From: Roseomonas sp. | GTDB taxonomy: Bacteria > Pseudomonadota > Alphaproteobacteria > Acetobacterales > Acetobacteraceae | Assembly (NCBI GenBank): GCA_020249505.1 | Contig: JADCFN010000015.1 | Location: 1 to 64,000, forward strand | Length of the DNA stretch: 64,000 bases | Direction of reading: 5' to 3' | Part shown: piece by piece, positions 1-9,218 of the stretch | Layout: the number at the start of each line of letters is the position of its first letter | How positions within the stretch are numbered: position 1 is the stretch's first letter | Notes under the pieces: model-generated | Seen by the model: only the letters and a program-made list of their open reading frames with translations | Databases searched by the model: none | What the model was told of the DNA's origin: nothing | Program-made: the position numbers and the translations under genes

Positions 1-90
1 GGTGACAGGCTGGGCAGAGATGGGGTAGTTTCCGTCACGGCGGGTGTGGCCTTTGAATGCGTGGGTTTTGAAATTCAACAGCAAAATCAT
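1..90 (-). CDS. Possible 5' end of a gene running off the left edge
   Basis: Reading leftward from an ATG at position 90, the frame stays open for 30 codons to the window edge and begins MILLLNFKTHAFKGHTRRDG. No family is recognised and no clear ribosome-binding site precedes it. It lies downstream of, and on the same strand as, the TPR gene, with about 55 bases between them. The open frame could be chance; only the sequence beyond the edge can tell. Confidence 0.25.
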   Translation of the reverse strand, partial: MILLLNFKTHAFKGHTRRDGNYPISAQPVT

Positions 91-144
91 ACGATATCTC
101 AAAAGAATATACCACATCCGCCAACTCTTGGTGAATAATGCGGG

Positions 145-2001
145 CTAAGCCTGTAGCGCCTTGGTAATTCTTGTGATCACGCTGTCCCAGTCACCAGGCT
201 GTTGCTGGCGAAACAGCCGCATGTTGGGATACCAGGGCGAATCTTCCCGATCCAATAACCAACGAAAATCCGGCGCATAGGGCAGCATCAGCCAAACAGG
301 TTTGCCCAAAGCCGCCGCCAGATGCGCGACAGACGTATCCACCGCGATCACCAGATCGAGTGCTGAAATCAGGGCCGCTGTATCGGCGAAATCATCAAGC
401 TCAGCGGTCAGATCAAGCAGGCCAGAGGCTTGCAGTGTGTCTCGGTCTCTCTCCCGCACCTCCTTTTGCAGTGAAACCCAGACATCGCCGGATTGGAATA
501 AGGGTGCCAAACGCGCAAGCGACATGGAACGATTGGCATCATTGCTGTGGGTGGTACTGCCGCTCCAGACAAGACCAATCCGGCGACCTGGCGGCAGGCG
601 TTGCGCCCAGCGCGCTACTTCTTCTGCTGGCGTCTTAAGATAGCCTTCTGGCCAGGCGGGGATACTTTCAAGCCTGGTTCGGAAAGCAAGCGGCATGCTG
701 AGTAACGGGCAATGCAAATCGAATTCCAAGGGCGCTTCATTATAGTTGATAACAATCACCTTCGGGTGAAAGCCTTGAAACAGCCGATGGAGAGGCTTTT
801 GGACCGAAAGGAATACCGTCGCCCCACGCTCAGCGGCCAGTAAGGCATAGCGACTGAAATGGATCGTATCACCCAGTCCCTGCTCACAATAGGCATAAAG
901 CATCTGATCCCGGAGCGGTTCCGCACCCCACCAAAGAGGCTTCGGATATTTGCGCGCCACCAAAGTTTTGGTCCGCAAATTGCGATATTCGTAGGCAAGC
1001 CATCCTTCTTCGAAACGCCCGAGTGTTAGTAGAGCAAAGGCACGATTGTGATGGGCTTCAGGATCAGCGGGCTTTATTTTCAACGCCCGATCATAAAAGC
1101 CGATGGCTTCTTCAAGTCGGTTCTGTGCGGCCAGGATGAAACCATGATTGATAAGGGTTAGAGGGTTGTCCAAGGCAAGGCCACGTGACGCCGCTGATAA
1201 CAACAAGGCCCTTTCTGGCTGTCCCAAAAGGATCAGTATTTTACTGCGCCACAGATGGCCCTGGAGTGATTGCGGATTCGCCGTAATCACCGCCTCCGCC
1301 GCACCCAGGCTTTCTTGCAAATAACCCTGAGAAAGTAGCAGATCAACGCGACACAAAAGTGCCAGCTCCAGTCTCGGATTGATTGCGAGCACCCTTTCAA
1401 TAATGGGCATCGCCTCCTTGTGGCGCTTCAGGTTACAGAGCGCTGAGGCCATGCTCGCCAAATAATCTGTAGAGTTTGGTCGCAGGTCAGAAGCTTTTTC
1501 ATATGCGCAATAGGCATCTTCAAACCGCCCAAGCTCCGCCAATGCATTCCCGCGGTGAAAATGCGCCTCCGGCCGATCAGGCTCGGCAGCGATGATGAGG
1601 TCAAATTCTGCGATGGCTTGCGCATAGCGGCCAAGCTTGTGCAGCAAATTGCCCGCATTCTGGCGCACGTCAAATCCATTGGGATTGAGGGCTAGTGCGG
1701 TTTCGAAACTAGCAAGTGCATCCAAGTCACGCCCCTGCTGGGATAGGGCAAGAGCCAGATTACCATGTATTCCTGGATCTTTTGGTCTGATCTGCGCTGC
1801 GCGCTGCAGCCGGCTGACGCCTTCATCCACGCGCCCAGCCTGTGTTGCCGCCAAACCTGAGAGATGTAGCGCATCCACATGCAGCGGATCCGCCTGAAGT
1901 GCGGAAAGGCAGGCAGCCTCCGCCGCAGCCACATCACCTTGCTGGAGCAGGGCGATGGCTTCACGAAATTTGTTATCGGCGGCAGAAAGTGGCTCTCGCA
2001 T
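145..2001 (-). CDS. TPR-repeat protein with C-terminal glycosyltransferase-like domain
   Basis: The 618-residue product has about nine tetratricopeptide repeats over roughly residues 10-340 (e.g. the AHFHRGNALAELGRFEDAYC unit), followed by a GT-B-like domain of the heptosyltransferase/GT9-GT41 type. Visible C-terminal signatures are EQGLGDTIHFSRY, IGLVWSG and VDTSVAHLAAALGKPVWLML. Such proteins are usually cytoplasmic and implicated in glycan or protein glycosylation, but the substrate cannot be read from sequence. It is monocistronic as far as can be seen, with ~180 bases separating it from the preceding operon. A shorter paralogue of its C-terminal half lies at 17603-18697. Family assignment is firm, function inferred. 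Confidence 0.85.
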   Translation of the reverse strand: MREPLSAADNKFREAIALLQQGDVAAAEAACLSALQADPLHVDALHLSGLAATQAGRVDEGVSRLQRAAQIRPKDPGIHGNLALALSQQGRDLDALASFETALALNPNGFDVRQNAGNLLHKLGRYAQAIAEFDLIIAAEPDRPEAHFHRGNALAELGRFEDAYCAYEKASDLRPNSTDYLASMASALCNLKRHKEAMPIIERVLAINPRLELALLCRVDLLLSQGYLQESLGAAEAVITANPQSLQGHLWRSKILILLGQPERALLLSAASRGLALDNPLTLINHGFILAAQNRLEEAIGFYDRALKIKPADPEAHHNRAFALLTLGRFEEGWLAYEYRNLRTKTLVARKYPKPLWWGAEPLRDQMLYAYCEQGLGDTIHFSRYALLAAERGATVFLSVQKPLHRLFQGFHPKVIVINYNEAPLEFDLHCPLLSMPLAFRTRLESIPAWPEGYLKTPAEEVARWAQRLPPGRRIGLVWSGSTTHSNDANRSMSLARLAPLFQSGDVWVSLQKEVRERDRDTLQASGLLDLTAELDDFADTAALISALDLVIAVDTSVAHLAAALGKPVWLMLPYAPDFRWLLDREDSPWYPNMRLFRQQQPGDWDSVITRITKALQA

Positions 2002-2183
2002 CGGGGTATTGGCCCCTGGCTCATAGGATAGGGATCTAGAGCAAGTAATATGGCTTGTGGACGCAGAAAAAGGGTTAACGAGTTGATGTCACGTTCACGA
2101 GCTGCTGTCCCAAAAACCGGTCGCTGGGCCTTCGCCTGGTGAGATGCAGGAAAGCTTCTTTACCAAAGGTGGGTGCAACCTGC

Positions 2184-2993
2184 TCAGCTCGGGCGCCGCA
2201 TCTTCGCCGGATCAGCCTCATCCCAAACACTCTCAGGCATGGGCAGGCCTGCAAAAACTTCCGGCCCCAGCGGTTGATCCGGCGCAATGCCCAAGCCTTC
2301 CAGTACCCACATCAATTGCCGCGAATGCTGGCCTGCATGCCAGACCGTGCGTTCCATGAATTCATGCATGGTCTGTTCGCCGTAATAGACATCAGCGCGC
2401 GCCGACCAATCCCGCGTGCGGCCGGGTCCATCGAACCAATCGGACATGCGCTGGCGCATTTCCTCGCAATAGGCGATCAGCTTTTCCCGCGTCGCGTCCT
2501 TTTCTTCCGGCACGCGCATATAGCTATCGAAGGTCAGCGGTATGCCGTTTTCATGTTCCAGAAAGGCATCGGCGATATTGGCGATATGCCAGCCAAGCTG
2601 CGCGAAGGAACGCGGGCGCTTGGGCAGCATTTGCGCCAGCGCGGCATCGGGCATTTGCGCCAGAAACCGCGCGCTGCCGGCCAAAATCGCATCCAGACGG
2701 CGGCGCATTTCCTCGATCGGCAGCATGCGCTGTTCACCGAGTTTGATGTCGCAAAGCTTGGCGATATCGCGCAGTACCTGGCCATTGGCCCAGGCATCGC
2801 CGCGCGTGACAATGGGCACTTGCCGAAGGCCGAAACGTGCGAGTTCATCATAAGCGCCTTCATCTTCCAGCACATTGCGGGAAATGAAGGGCACGCCGTG
2901 ACGCGTGAGGAATTCCTTGGTGCGCAGGCAGGAAGAACATCCGGTCATCCAATAGACGCGAATGGCTTCATCCGGTGCGGTGATATTATTCAT
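2184..2993 (-). CDS. Glutaredoxin-DinB fusion protein
   Basis: Residues 10-85 are a glutaredoxin-like thioredoxin fold with a redox CSSC motif (19-22) and a cis-Pro region (QVPIVT). Residues ~95-250 are a DinB/YfiT-like four-helix domain with the metal-binding histidine pattern His136, His219 and His223. DinB-fold proteins include thiol-dependent transferases and hydrolases, so the fusion suggests a thiol-linked transferase or detoxification enzyme that carries its own disulfide reductant; that role is inference. It is the last gene of the operon that starts with the GntR regulator at 11223, and begins 12 bases after the upstream amidohydrolase stop. Confidence 0.8.
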   Translation of the reverse strand: MNNITAPDEAIRVYWMTGCSSCLRTKEFLTRHGVPFISRNVLEDEGAYDELARFGLRQVPIVTRGDAWANGQVLRDIAKLCDIKLGEQRMLPIEEMRRRLDAILAGSARFLAQMPDAALAQMLPKRPRSFAQLGWHIANIADAFLEHENGIPLTFDSYMRVPEEKDATREKLIAYCEEMRQRMSDWFDGPGRTRDWSARADVYYGEQTMHEFMERTVWHAGQHSRQLMWVLEGLGIAPDQPLGPEVFAGLPMPESVWDEADPAKMRRPS

Positions 2994-3005
2994 GGGCGTT
3001 TTTCC

Positions 3006-3647
3006 TCAGTCATTGCGTTTGGCGAGATTGGCAAGATACTGGATCACTTCATCGCGCCCGACAACATCGCCGTATTTGGCGTTGATATCGAAAAGATTGG
3101 CGTCATGCGGCCCATCATGGCGATCCCCCACGCATTCGCGCGGCACAATCACCCGGTAGCCATGCTGCACGCCATCCAGCGCGCCAGCACGCACGCAGCC
3201 GCTGGTCGAACAACCGGCCAGGATCAGCGTATCAACGCCGAGTGTCGCCAGCATGGGCGCAAGCGGCGTGCCAAAGAAGGGGCTTGGGTATTGCTTGACG
3301 ATCACGACCTCTTCCGGAAGTGGCGCCACTTTCGGATCTATTTCAGCGAGCGGTTCACCCGGCACCAGATTGCGCAGTGCAGGCACCTTGCGCACGAACC
3401 AGCCGCCATCAGCGCCTGAGGGGTGATACATCACCTTGGTATGGATCACCGGAATGCCGGCCGCGCGCGCGGCATCCAGCAACGGCACGGTATCCGCCGC
3501 CGCGCGCACCACGCCTTCGGCGAAAAACGGTGAGCCCGGCGTAGTATAGGCAAGGGTGAAATCAATCACCACCACGGCCGGGTTTCGCCCATAGCCCACC
3601 TTGCCATCAAAAACGCCCGTGTAATTGTCTTCACGAGAGACCGACAT
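3006..3647 (-). CDS. Isochorismatase-fold cysteine hydrolase (N-carbamoylsarcosine amidase-like)
   Basis: The 213-residue protein has the cysteine-hydrolase triad of this fold: Asp29 (VVVIDF), Lys118 (VVIVKQ) and nucleophile Cys151 within GCSTSGCVRAGALD. The layout resembles N-carbamoylsarcosine amidohydrolases and maleamate amidases, which hydrolyse small carbamoyl or amide bonds and release ammonia. It follows the ABC ATPase gene by 12 bases and precedes the glutaredoxin-DinB gene, within an operon that also encodes an amidase-signature enzyme. Hydrolysis of an imported ureido or amide compound is therefore likely, but the actual substrate is not determined by the sequence. Confidence 0.8.
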   Translation of the reverse strand: MSVSREDNYTGVFDGKVGYGRNPAVVVIDFTLAYTTPGSPFFAEGVVRAAADTVPLLDAARAAGIPVIHTKVMYHPSGADGGWFVRKVPALRNLVPGEPLAEIDPKVAPLPEEVVIVKQYPSPFFGTPLAPMLATLGVDTLILAGCSTSGCVRAGALDGVQHGYRVIVPRECVGDRHDGPHDANLFDINAKYGDVVGRDEVIQYLANLAKRND

Positions 3648-3659
3648 CAGCGATTCTCC

Positions 3660-4691
3660 TCAATGCTCTTCTGGGAAATGACAGGCGGTGAAATGCTGCG
3701 CGCCACCTGAGGGCGTAAGCCCCGGGTCTTCTGTCACGCAAGCCACCGGCAGGCGCGTGCCCGCTGCCGTAACGGTATCACCACCGCGCGCAGCAATGAT
3801 GCGCGCGCGTGGGCAGCGCGGATGAAAACGGCAACCGGTCGGCAGCGCGGCGGCTGAGCCGATCTCCCCAATCGGGCGGATACGTTCGCGCGTTCTTTCG
3901 CGCACCGGGTCCGCATGCGGCACAGCAGACAGCAACGAAACAGTATATGGATGGCGCGGTGTGCGATACAGCGCATCACGCGGCGCGATTTCCACTATGC
4001 GCCCCAGATACATGACCGCCACGCGATCACTGACATGCCGCACGACGGCCAGATCATGCGCGATGAACAGGTATGCAACGGATGAGCGCGCCTGAATCTC
4101 TGCCAGTAGATTGAGGATTTGCGCCTGCACTGAAACATCAAGCGCCGAGACAGGTTCATCGAGCACCACCAGCGCGGGATCAAGCGCGATGGCGCGCGCA
4201 ATACCGATACGCTGGCGCTGGCCACCAGAAAATTCATGCGGGTAGCGCCCCGCCATGGCAGCACGCAGCCCAACCAGTGACAGCAAGGCGCCAACACGTT
4301 CACGCGCTTCCTGGCGCGACATACCCTGGGTTGTCATGGGTTCCGCGATGATCTGTCCAGCCGTCATGCGCGGATCAAGCGAGCCGTAGGGATCCTGAAA
4401 TACCATTTGCATGCGCGGGCGCATGGCGCGCAATTCGCCAGCGGAAGCGCTGATCACATCGCGCCCTTCAAAACGGAGCCGCCCGCCGCTTGGTTCAATC
4501 AGGCGCAGCACCAGCCGGCCAAGGGTGGATTTGCCACTGCCGGTTTCCCCAACCAGGCCGAGTGTTTCTCCCGCCGCAAGGGTGAAGGAAACCCCATCCA
4601 CCGCACGAACCAGGGCGCGCTTGGCGCCAAACAGGGTATTGCCGCCGCCGAAATTCTTTTGCAGCGCTTCAACCTCCAGCAGGGCGGTCAT
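3660..4691 (-). CDS. Peptide/nickel-type ABC transporter ATP-binding protein (DppF/OppF-like)
   Basis: A nucleotide-binding subunit for the importer encoded just upstream. Walker A (GETGSGKST), the ABC signature (FSGGQRQRIGIARAIALDP), Walker B (LVVLDEP) and the D-loop (VSALDVSVQ) are all present. The C-terminal oligopeptide-transporter extension carries the Cys pattern GCRFHPRCPRA, typical of OppF/DppF. I start at the ATG at 4691 ([10 protein letters not shown]), giving 343 aa, because it overlaps the preceding ATPase stop as ATGA. An upstream in-frame ATG at 4817 would add 42 residues of low-complexity reading inside the neighbour. Energises uptake on the cytoplasmic side. Confidence 0.92.
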   Translation of the reverse strand: MTALLEVEALQKNFGGGNTLFGAKRALVRAVDGVSFTLAAGETLGLVGETGSGKSTLGRLVLRLIEPSGGRLRFEGRDVISASAGELRAMRPRMQMVFQDPYGSLDPRMTAGQIIAEPMTTQGMSRQEARERVGALLSLVGLRAAMAGRYPHEFSGGQRQRIGIARAIALDPALVVLDEPVSALDVSVQAQILNLLAEIQARSSVAYLFIAHDLAVVRHVSDRVAVMYLGRIVEIAPRDALYRTPRHPYTVSLLSAVPHADPVRERTRERIRPIGEIGSAAALPTGCRFHPRCPRARIIAARGGDTVTAAGTRLPVACVTEDPGLTPSGGAQHFTACHFPEEH

Positions 4692-5671
4692 GGCGCGGCC
4701 TCCAGCAGTCCTGCCCTGTGGCAGGCGACCGCGTGCTGATCCGCAGTCAGGCTTGGGCGTTCGCGCAGGCAGCCGGCATCTTCGCGCATGGCGAAGCAGC
4801 GCTGCGCAAAGGCGCAACCCGCTGGCCGGCGTGCGGGATCAGGCGGCGCTCCGGAAATGGGCGCAAGCTTTGCCCCAGCGGGCGATTCCAAATCTGGAAT
4901 GCTGCGAAAGAGTGAGATGGTGTAGGGATGGCGCGGCGCGCGAAACACTTCCTCCACCGTGCCGGTTTCCACCACGCGCCCGGCATACATGACCGCAACC
5001 CGATCCGCCTGGCGCGCCACTACGCCAAGATCATGCGTGATCAGTACCATGGCCATGCCATCGGCCTCACGCAAATCCGTGAGCAGATCGAGCACCTGTG
5101 CCTGTACCGTCACATCAAGCGCGGTGGTTGGTTCATCGGCGATCAGCACACGCGGGCCGAGCGCAATCGCCATGGCGATCAACACACGCTGGCGCATGCC
5201 GCCGGAAAACTGGTGCGGGTAATCATCAACGCGGCGCACGGGGTCTGGGATTTGCACCCGCGCGAGCAAGGCGATGGCCCTTTCGCGCGCCTCTGCGCGG
5301 GAAATCGGCAGATGGGCACGCAAAACCTCAATGATCTGATCACCAATCCGAAACACCGGGTTCAGGCCCGTCAGCGGGTCTTGGAACACCATGCCAATCC
5401 GCGCACCGCGGCGTCGGCGCAATTCCTCAGGCGAGAGCTGCAATAAATCCTCGCCTTCCAGCAGCGCTTGGCCGGCGATCACGCGGCCGGGCTTGGGCAG
5501 CAGGCCAAGCGCAGAGGTGAAGGTCACTGTCTTGCCGGACCCACTTTCGCCCACAATGGCCAGCGTTTCACCTGCCTGCACCTGCAAGGAAACATCTTCA
5601 ACCAAGCGCACCGCGCCCGCTTCGCCCGGCACGGCAGCGGTCAGGTTCCGCAATTCGAACATCGCGGTCAT
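4688..5671 (-). CDS. Peptide/nickel-type ABC transporter ATP-binding protein (DppD/OppD-like)
   Basis: Second nucleotide-binding subunit, paired with DppF-like 3660-4691. Walker A (GESGSGKT), signature [16 protein letters not shown], Walker [14 protein letters not shown], and the C-terminal OppD/DppD extension with [13 protein letters not shown] are visible. The start [10 protein letters not shown] at 5671 gives 327 aa and an ATGA overlap with the stop of the permease gene; a longer reading from 5767 only adds permease-overlapping sequence. The paired ATPases, two permeases and one binding protein make a complete importer cassette. Confidence 0.92.
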   Translation of the reverse strand: MTAMFELRNLTAAVPGEAGAVRLVEDVSLQVQAGETLAIVGESGSGKTVTFTSALGLLPKPGRVIAGQALLEGEDLLQLSPEELRRRRGARIGMVFQDPLTGLNPVFRIGDQIIEVLRAHLPISRAEARERAIALLARVQIPDPVRRVDDYPHQFSGGMRQRVLIAMAIALGPRVLIADEPTTALDVTVQAQVLDLLTDLREADGMAMVLITHDLGVVARQADRVAVMYAGRVVETGTVEEVFRAPRHPYTISLFRSIPDLESPAGAKLAPISGAPPDPARRPAGCAFAQRCFAMREDAGCLRERPSLTADQHAVACHRAGLLEAAP

Positions 5672-6567
5672 AGCAGCTTGCCCGTATTGCGGCGCATTTG
5701 CGGGTCCAGCGTATCGCGCAGCCCATCGCCCAGCAGGTTCAGTACAATCACGGTAAAGGCTATGCAAAGGCCGGCGGAAAGCGAAATCAGCGGATTGGTG
5801 GTGATGGCGGTTTGGCCTTCCGCAATCACATTGCCCCAGGTTGGTGTGGGCGGCTGCACGCCAAGCCCAAGGAAGGAAAGCCCAGCTTCCGCCAGAATGG
5901 CCGTGGCAGCGCTGACGGTTGCCACCACAATCACCGGCGGCAGCGCATTTGGGATCACATGGCGGATGATGATGGTCCAGGTGGAAAGCCCAATCGCCCG
6001 CGATGCTTCAATGAAGGGCCGCGGACGGATGGTGAGCACGACTGAGCGCATCACTGCCGCCACGCGCGGCGTATAGGCAATGGCCACCGCCAGAATAATC
6101 GAATCAAGCGTATTGCCGCGCGCCGCCACTAGCGCAAGCGCCAATAGAAACGATGGAAAGGCCAACATGATATCAATAATCGCGACCAGCGCGCGTTCCA
6201 CAAAGCCCCCTGCATAACCAGCGATGGCTCCGAGCAGCGTGCCGGCGGAAAGCGAGATCAGCACAACGAAAAACCCGACTTGCAGCGAAACCTGCGCGCC
6301 ATGGATCAGGCGGGAAAGCACGCAGCGGCCGAATTGATCAGTGCCTAGCCAATATGTCGCTGAAGGCTGCGCCAGCGTATTCATCAAATCCGTGCGCGTC
6401 GGCGAATGCGGTGCAATCCAGGGCGCGAAGAGCGCTACCAGAACCAAAAGCCCGATCCCAATTGCCCCTATCATGAAGCCAGGATGGCGCAAATAGCGGC
6501 GCAACGTGGCGCGTTTGCGCGCGGCATTATCTTCCAGCGCTTCCTCGGCTTCGGTCATAGCTGTCAT
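5668..6567 (-). CDS. ABC transporter permease (DppC-like)
   Basis: A 299-residue inner-membrane permease. It has a cytoplasmic N-terminus, a first membrane segment near residues 32-50, then the OppC_N-type segment ending in YWLGTDQFGRCVLSRLIHG, and a BPD_transp_1 domain with about five more helices. The EAA-loop region (EASRAIGLSTWTIIIRHVIPNA), which contacts the ATPases, is intact. ATGA overlaps on both sides place it in strict translational coupling between the DppB-like and DppD-like genes. Confidence 0.93.
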   Translation of the reverse strand: MTAMTEAEEALEDNAARKRATLRRYLRHPGFMIGAIGIGLLVLVALFAPWIAPHSPTRTDLMNTLAQPSATYWLGTDQFGRCVLSRLIHGAQVSLQVGFFVVLISLSAGTLLGAIAGYAGGFVERALVAIIDIMLAFPSFLLALALVAARGNTLDSIILAVAIAYTPRVAAVMRSVVLTIRPRPFIEASRAIGLSTWTIIIRHVIPNALPPVIVVATVSAATAILAEAGLSFLGLGVQPPTPTWGNVIAEGQTAITTNPLISLSAGLCIAFTVIVLNLLGDGLRDTLDPQMRRNTGKLL

Positions 6568-7505
6568 GTGCGCCGTAGCCTTGGGTCTATCGCGCCATAA
6601 ATCAGATCAAGCGCAGTATTCAGCAGCACAACCGCTGCCGCCAGCACCAGAACCCCAGCCTGCACCAGCTGGTAATCGCGCGACAAAATCGCCTTCAAAA
6701 TGGTAGAGCCCAAGCCTGGTCGGCTGAAGACTGCCTCCACCAAAATCGCATTGCCCAAGGACCAGGCGAAGGTCACACCAATCACTGCGAGCACAGGGAT
6801 CAGCGCATTGCGGAAAGCCAAATGCCAGACAATACGCCTCTCCGGCACACCCATGGCGCGCGCCACACGAATGAAATCCTGCCCCAAAATTTCCAGCATG
6901 GCAGAACGTGTGAGCCGCGCGATATAGGCCGCAACCGAAAGCCCCAAAACCAAGGCGGGCAAGGCCAGATGATGCAGGCCCTTCCAGAAGCCGGGCTCAC
7001 TTGTCGCGCCCAGCGCCGGGAAAAGACCAAGTGCATGTGAAAGTGTGAGGATCGCAACCAATCCTAGCCAAAACACCGGAAAGGAAATGCCGCCCAAGGC
7101 CAGCAGCATCACGGCCAGATCAACCACGCTACCTTGGCGCACCGCTGCGATAATGCCGAGGGGCACACCAAAACATATGGCAATCGCCATGCCCGCGACG
7201 GCGAGCGTGGCGGAAGGTGGCACTGCGGCCCAAATCTCGGCCAGAGCGGGCTGTCCGGTCACCACCGAAACACCCATATCGCCCTGCGCTGCGCGGAGCA
7301 GAAACACGCCATATTGCTGCCAAACCGGCAGATCAAGGCCAAGGCGCGCGCGAAGGGTCGCGAGCGCCTCGGCCGTCGCGAAATCGCCCAGCATGTAAAG
7401 CGCGGGATCGCCCGGAATGGCCCGCATCAGAAAGAAGGCCACCGTGACGATCCCGACCAGCGCAACGATAAGCTGCGCCGCACAGCGGGCGAGGTAAAAC
7501 AGCAT
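6564..7505 (-). CDS. ABC transporter permease (DppB-like)
   Basis: A 313-residue integral membrane protein with the first-gene-permease layout: N-terminal helix, ~100-residue periplasmic region containing RAIPGDPA, then the BPD_transp_1 domain with the EAA-loop RVARAMGVPERRIVWHLAFR. Together with the DppC-like partner it forms the translocation pore. Its start codon overlaps the binding-protein stop by one base (TGATG) and its own stop overlaps the next gene as ATGA. Confidence 0.93.
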   Translation of the reverse strand: MLFYLARCAAQLIVALVGIVTVAFFLMRAIPGDPALYMLGDFATAEALATLRARLGLDLPVWQQYGVFLLRAAQGDMGVSVVTGQPALAEIWAAVPPSATLAVAGMAIAICFGVPLGIIAAVRQGSVVDLAVMLLALGGISFPVFWLGLVAILTLSHALGLFPALGATSEPGFWKGLHHLALPALVLGLSVAAYIARLTRSAMLEILGQDFIRVARAMGVPERRIVWHLAFRNALIPVLAVIGVTFAWSLGNAILVEAVFSRPGLGSTILKAILSRDYQLVQAGVLVLAAAVVLLNTALDLIYGAIDPRLRRT

Positions 7506-9061
7506 CAGGCCCCGCGCAGCGATACCGGTGACGCATTCACCGTAAACAGGCTGTTCTGCACAAAGCCCTGCACATTCGGCCCATGGGCAATGAAAAGCCT
7601 ATCGGCATAAAGCGGAATCACCGGCACATCTTCCATGGTCTGGCGCAGCAGGCGGTTATAGACAGCGCGGCGCCCAGCCAGATCAGGCGCGCGCGCCGCT
7701 TCCGCCAATAGATCATCAGCGCGGTTATAGCGCGATGTATTCAGCCCCGGCGGATGGGAACGCGTGTGATACAGCGTGACCAGCGGGCTATCCGGATCGG
7801 GCGGGCCAACCACCGCCGTGATGCAGGACTGCAGATTGCCCGAAGACCGCGCCTGCACATAGGCGCCGCGTTCCAGCACGCGCACCGTCGCCTGAATGCC
7901 GACCTGCTGCAAATCATTCGCGAGCGGCACCGGGAAACGGTCAAAGGGATTCAGGCCGACCGTGGTGATCTCGAACCGGAAATTGGAAACGCCCGCCTCC
8001 CGCAGCAGGGCGCGCGCACGATCCGGATCATAGGGATAGCGCGGCACGCCCTCATCACTAAATTCCTGGAAGGTGGAGGTGAGCACGCTGGTCGCTTCAA
8101 ATTTGGTGCCGCGGAAGAAACCATCAATCAGCGCCTTGCGATTCAGCGCATGGATCATGGCGCGACGCACGCGCACATCGGCCAAAGGACCAGCCGTGGT
8201 ATTCAGCACCAGATTGGCGGTGTTGTTCGCCGGGCGATCCAACAAGGTCACGCCATTGGCGCGGCGCAAACGCTCAATCACGTCCGGGCTTTGCAGCGCG
8301 AAGAATACATCCAATTCGCGGTTTTCGAGCGCAATCGCCGCCGCCGTTTCATCACGCACAACGCGGAAAATGATATCAGTCAGCGCCGGCGCACCACCGA
8401 AGTAAGCGGTATTCGCCACCAGCCGCACCTCATTGCCCGTCGTCCAACGGTCAAACATGAAGGGACCGGTGCCGATCGGGTTCATGGTGTAACGCTCACC
8501 AAGTTCAGTGACCGCGCGGCGAGAAACGATCCAGCCTTGGTTGAACGCGCAGAGCTTATGCAGGAAGCCGGAATTGGGTGCTTCCAGCACCAGGCGCACC
8601 GTCAGCGGATCAGGTGTTTGGACTTCCTTGAGCCCCGCAAGCTGCCCGCGATAGAGGCTGCCCGTGGCGGGATCCAGCACGCGTTCGAAGGAAAACTTCA
8701 CATCATCCGATGTAAAGGCGCCATAATTCTTGTGCCATGTAACATTCGGCCGCAGCCGAAAGGTCCAGACCGTGCCATCGGCGGAAACCTCATGACCTGT
8801 CGCAAGGTCGGGCACGATTTCATTGGTGCGCTGATCATATTGCACCAGGCCGTTATAGATATGGCCAGCGATGGATTGATTTTCGATCTGGAAAATCCGC
8901 GCCGGATCCAGCACGGAAATATCAGACCCGAACCGCACACGCAGCGTGCGTGCCCCTTGCGCCATCACCGGCACGCCAAAGCCGGCCCCAAAGGCCAGCG
9001 CCGCGGCGCCGCCCATCCAGGCGCGCCGACCAAAACCCGGCGCCATACTCGTCTCAGCCAT
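7505..9061 (-). CDS. Extracellular solute-binding protein, family 5 (peptide/nickel/opine type)
   Basis: Periplasmic receptor of the importer. The chosen start, MAETSMAPGF at 9061, is preceded by a GGGAGAG ribosome-binding site and gives 518 aa. It begins with a Tat-like leader (GRRAWMGGAAALAFGAG) and a likely cleavage site after VMAQGA. The mature protein carries the SBP_bac_5 pattern (DISVLDPARIFQIENQSI, then IYNGLVQYD). The long upstream extension to 9160 overlaps another small ORF and lacks a leader. Family 5 receptors bind peptides, glutathione, opines and similar polar molecules; neighbouring amidohydrolases suggest an amide-containing ligand, which is inference. Confidence 0.92.
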   Translation of the reverse strand: MAETSMAPGFGRRAWMGGAAALAFGAGFGVPVMAQGARTLRVRFGSDISVLDPARIFQIENQSIAGHIYNGLVQYDQRTNEIVPDLATGHEVSADGTVWTFRLRPNVTWHKNYGAFTSDDVKFSFERVLDPATGSLYRGQLAGLKEVQTPDPLTVRLVLEAPNSGFLHKLCAFNQGWIVSRRAVTELGERYTMNPIGTGPFMFDRWTTGNEVRLVANTAYFGGAPALTDIIFRVVRDETAAAIALENRELDVFFALQSPDVIERLRRANGVTLLDRPANNTANLVLNTTAGPLADVRVRRAMIHALNRKALIDGFFRGTKFEATSVLTSTFQEFSDEGVPRYPYDPDRARALLREAGVSNFRFEITTVGLNPFDRFPVPLANDLQQVGIQATVRVLERGAYVQARSSGNLQSCITAVVGPPDPDSPLVTLYHTRSHPPGLNTSRYNRADDLLAEAARAPDLAGRRAVYNRLLRQTMEDVPVIPLYADRLFIAHGPNVQGFVQNSLFTVNASPVSLRGA

Positions 9062-9218
9062 GTTTTTGCTCTCCCGATTTTGCTGATGCTGTTGCTGCTT
9101 CGCAGGCGAGGTTTGCCGGCGGATGCTCCTTCGGCCAATCGCGCGGCAAGCGCGCTGCAATGGCGGTAATGCCCTTGGCCAATTCAGCCGCGCGCGCGGC
9201 GTATTGCGGTGGGATCAT
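9054..9218 (-). CDS. Small translationally coupled ORF between amidase and binding protein
   Basis: A 54-residue frame beginning MIPPQYAARAAELAKG. Its start overlaps the amidase stop as ATGA, and its stop at 9054 overlaps the start of the binding-protein gene by 8 bases, so it fits the operon's coupling pattern exactly. The product is Ala-rich and likely helical, with no signal peptide or membrane segment. I do not recognise it. Short accessory subunits next to amidase-signature enzymes (AtzG type) are known, and that is one possibility, but the sequence does not clearly match that family. Confidence 0.5.
   Translation of the reverse strand: MIPPQYAARAAELAKGITAIAARLPRDWPKEHPPANLACEAATASAKSGEQKHG

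Noticed and set aside
2139-3419. 426-codon open frame on the plus strand
   Set aside because: It lies entirely opposite the glutaredoxin-DinB and amidohydrolase genes; composition (many His, Ala, Arg) is typical of an antisense shadow in high-GC DNA.
7754-9169. 471-codon open frame on the plus strand
   Set aside because: Antisense to the solute-binding protein gene; no domain or ribosome-binding site.
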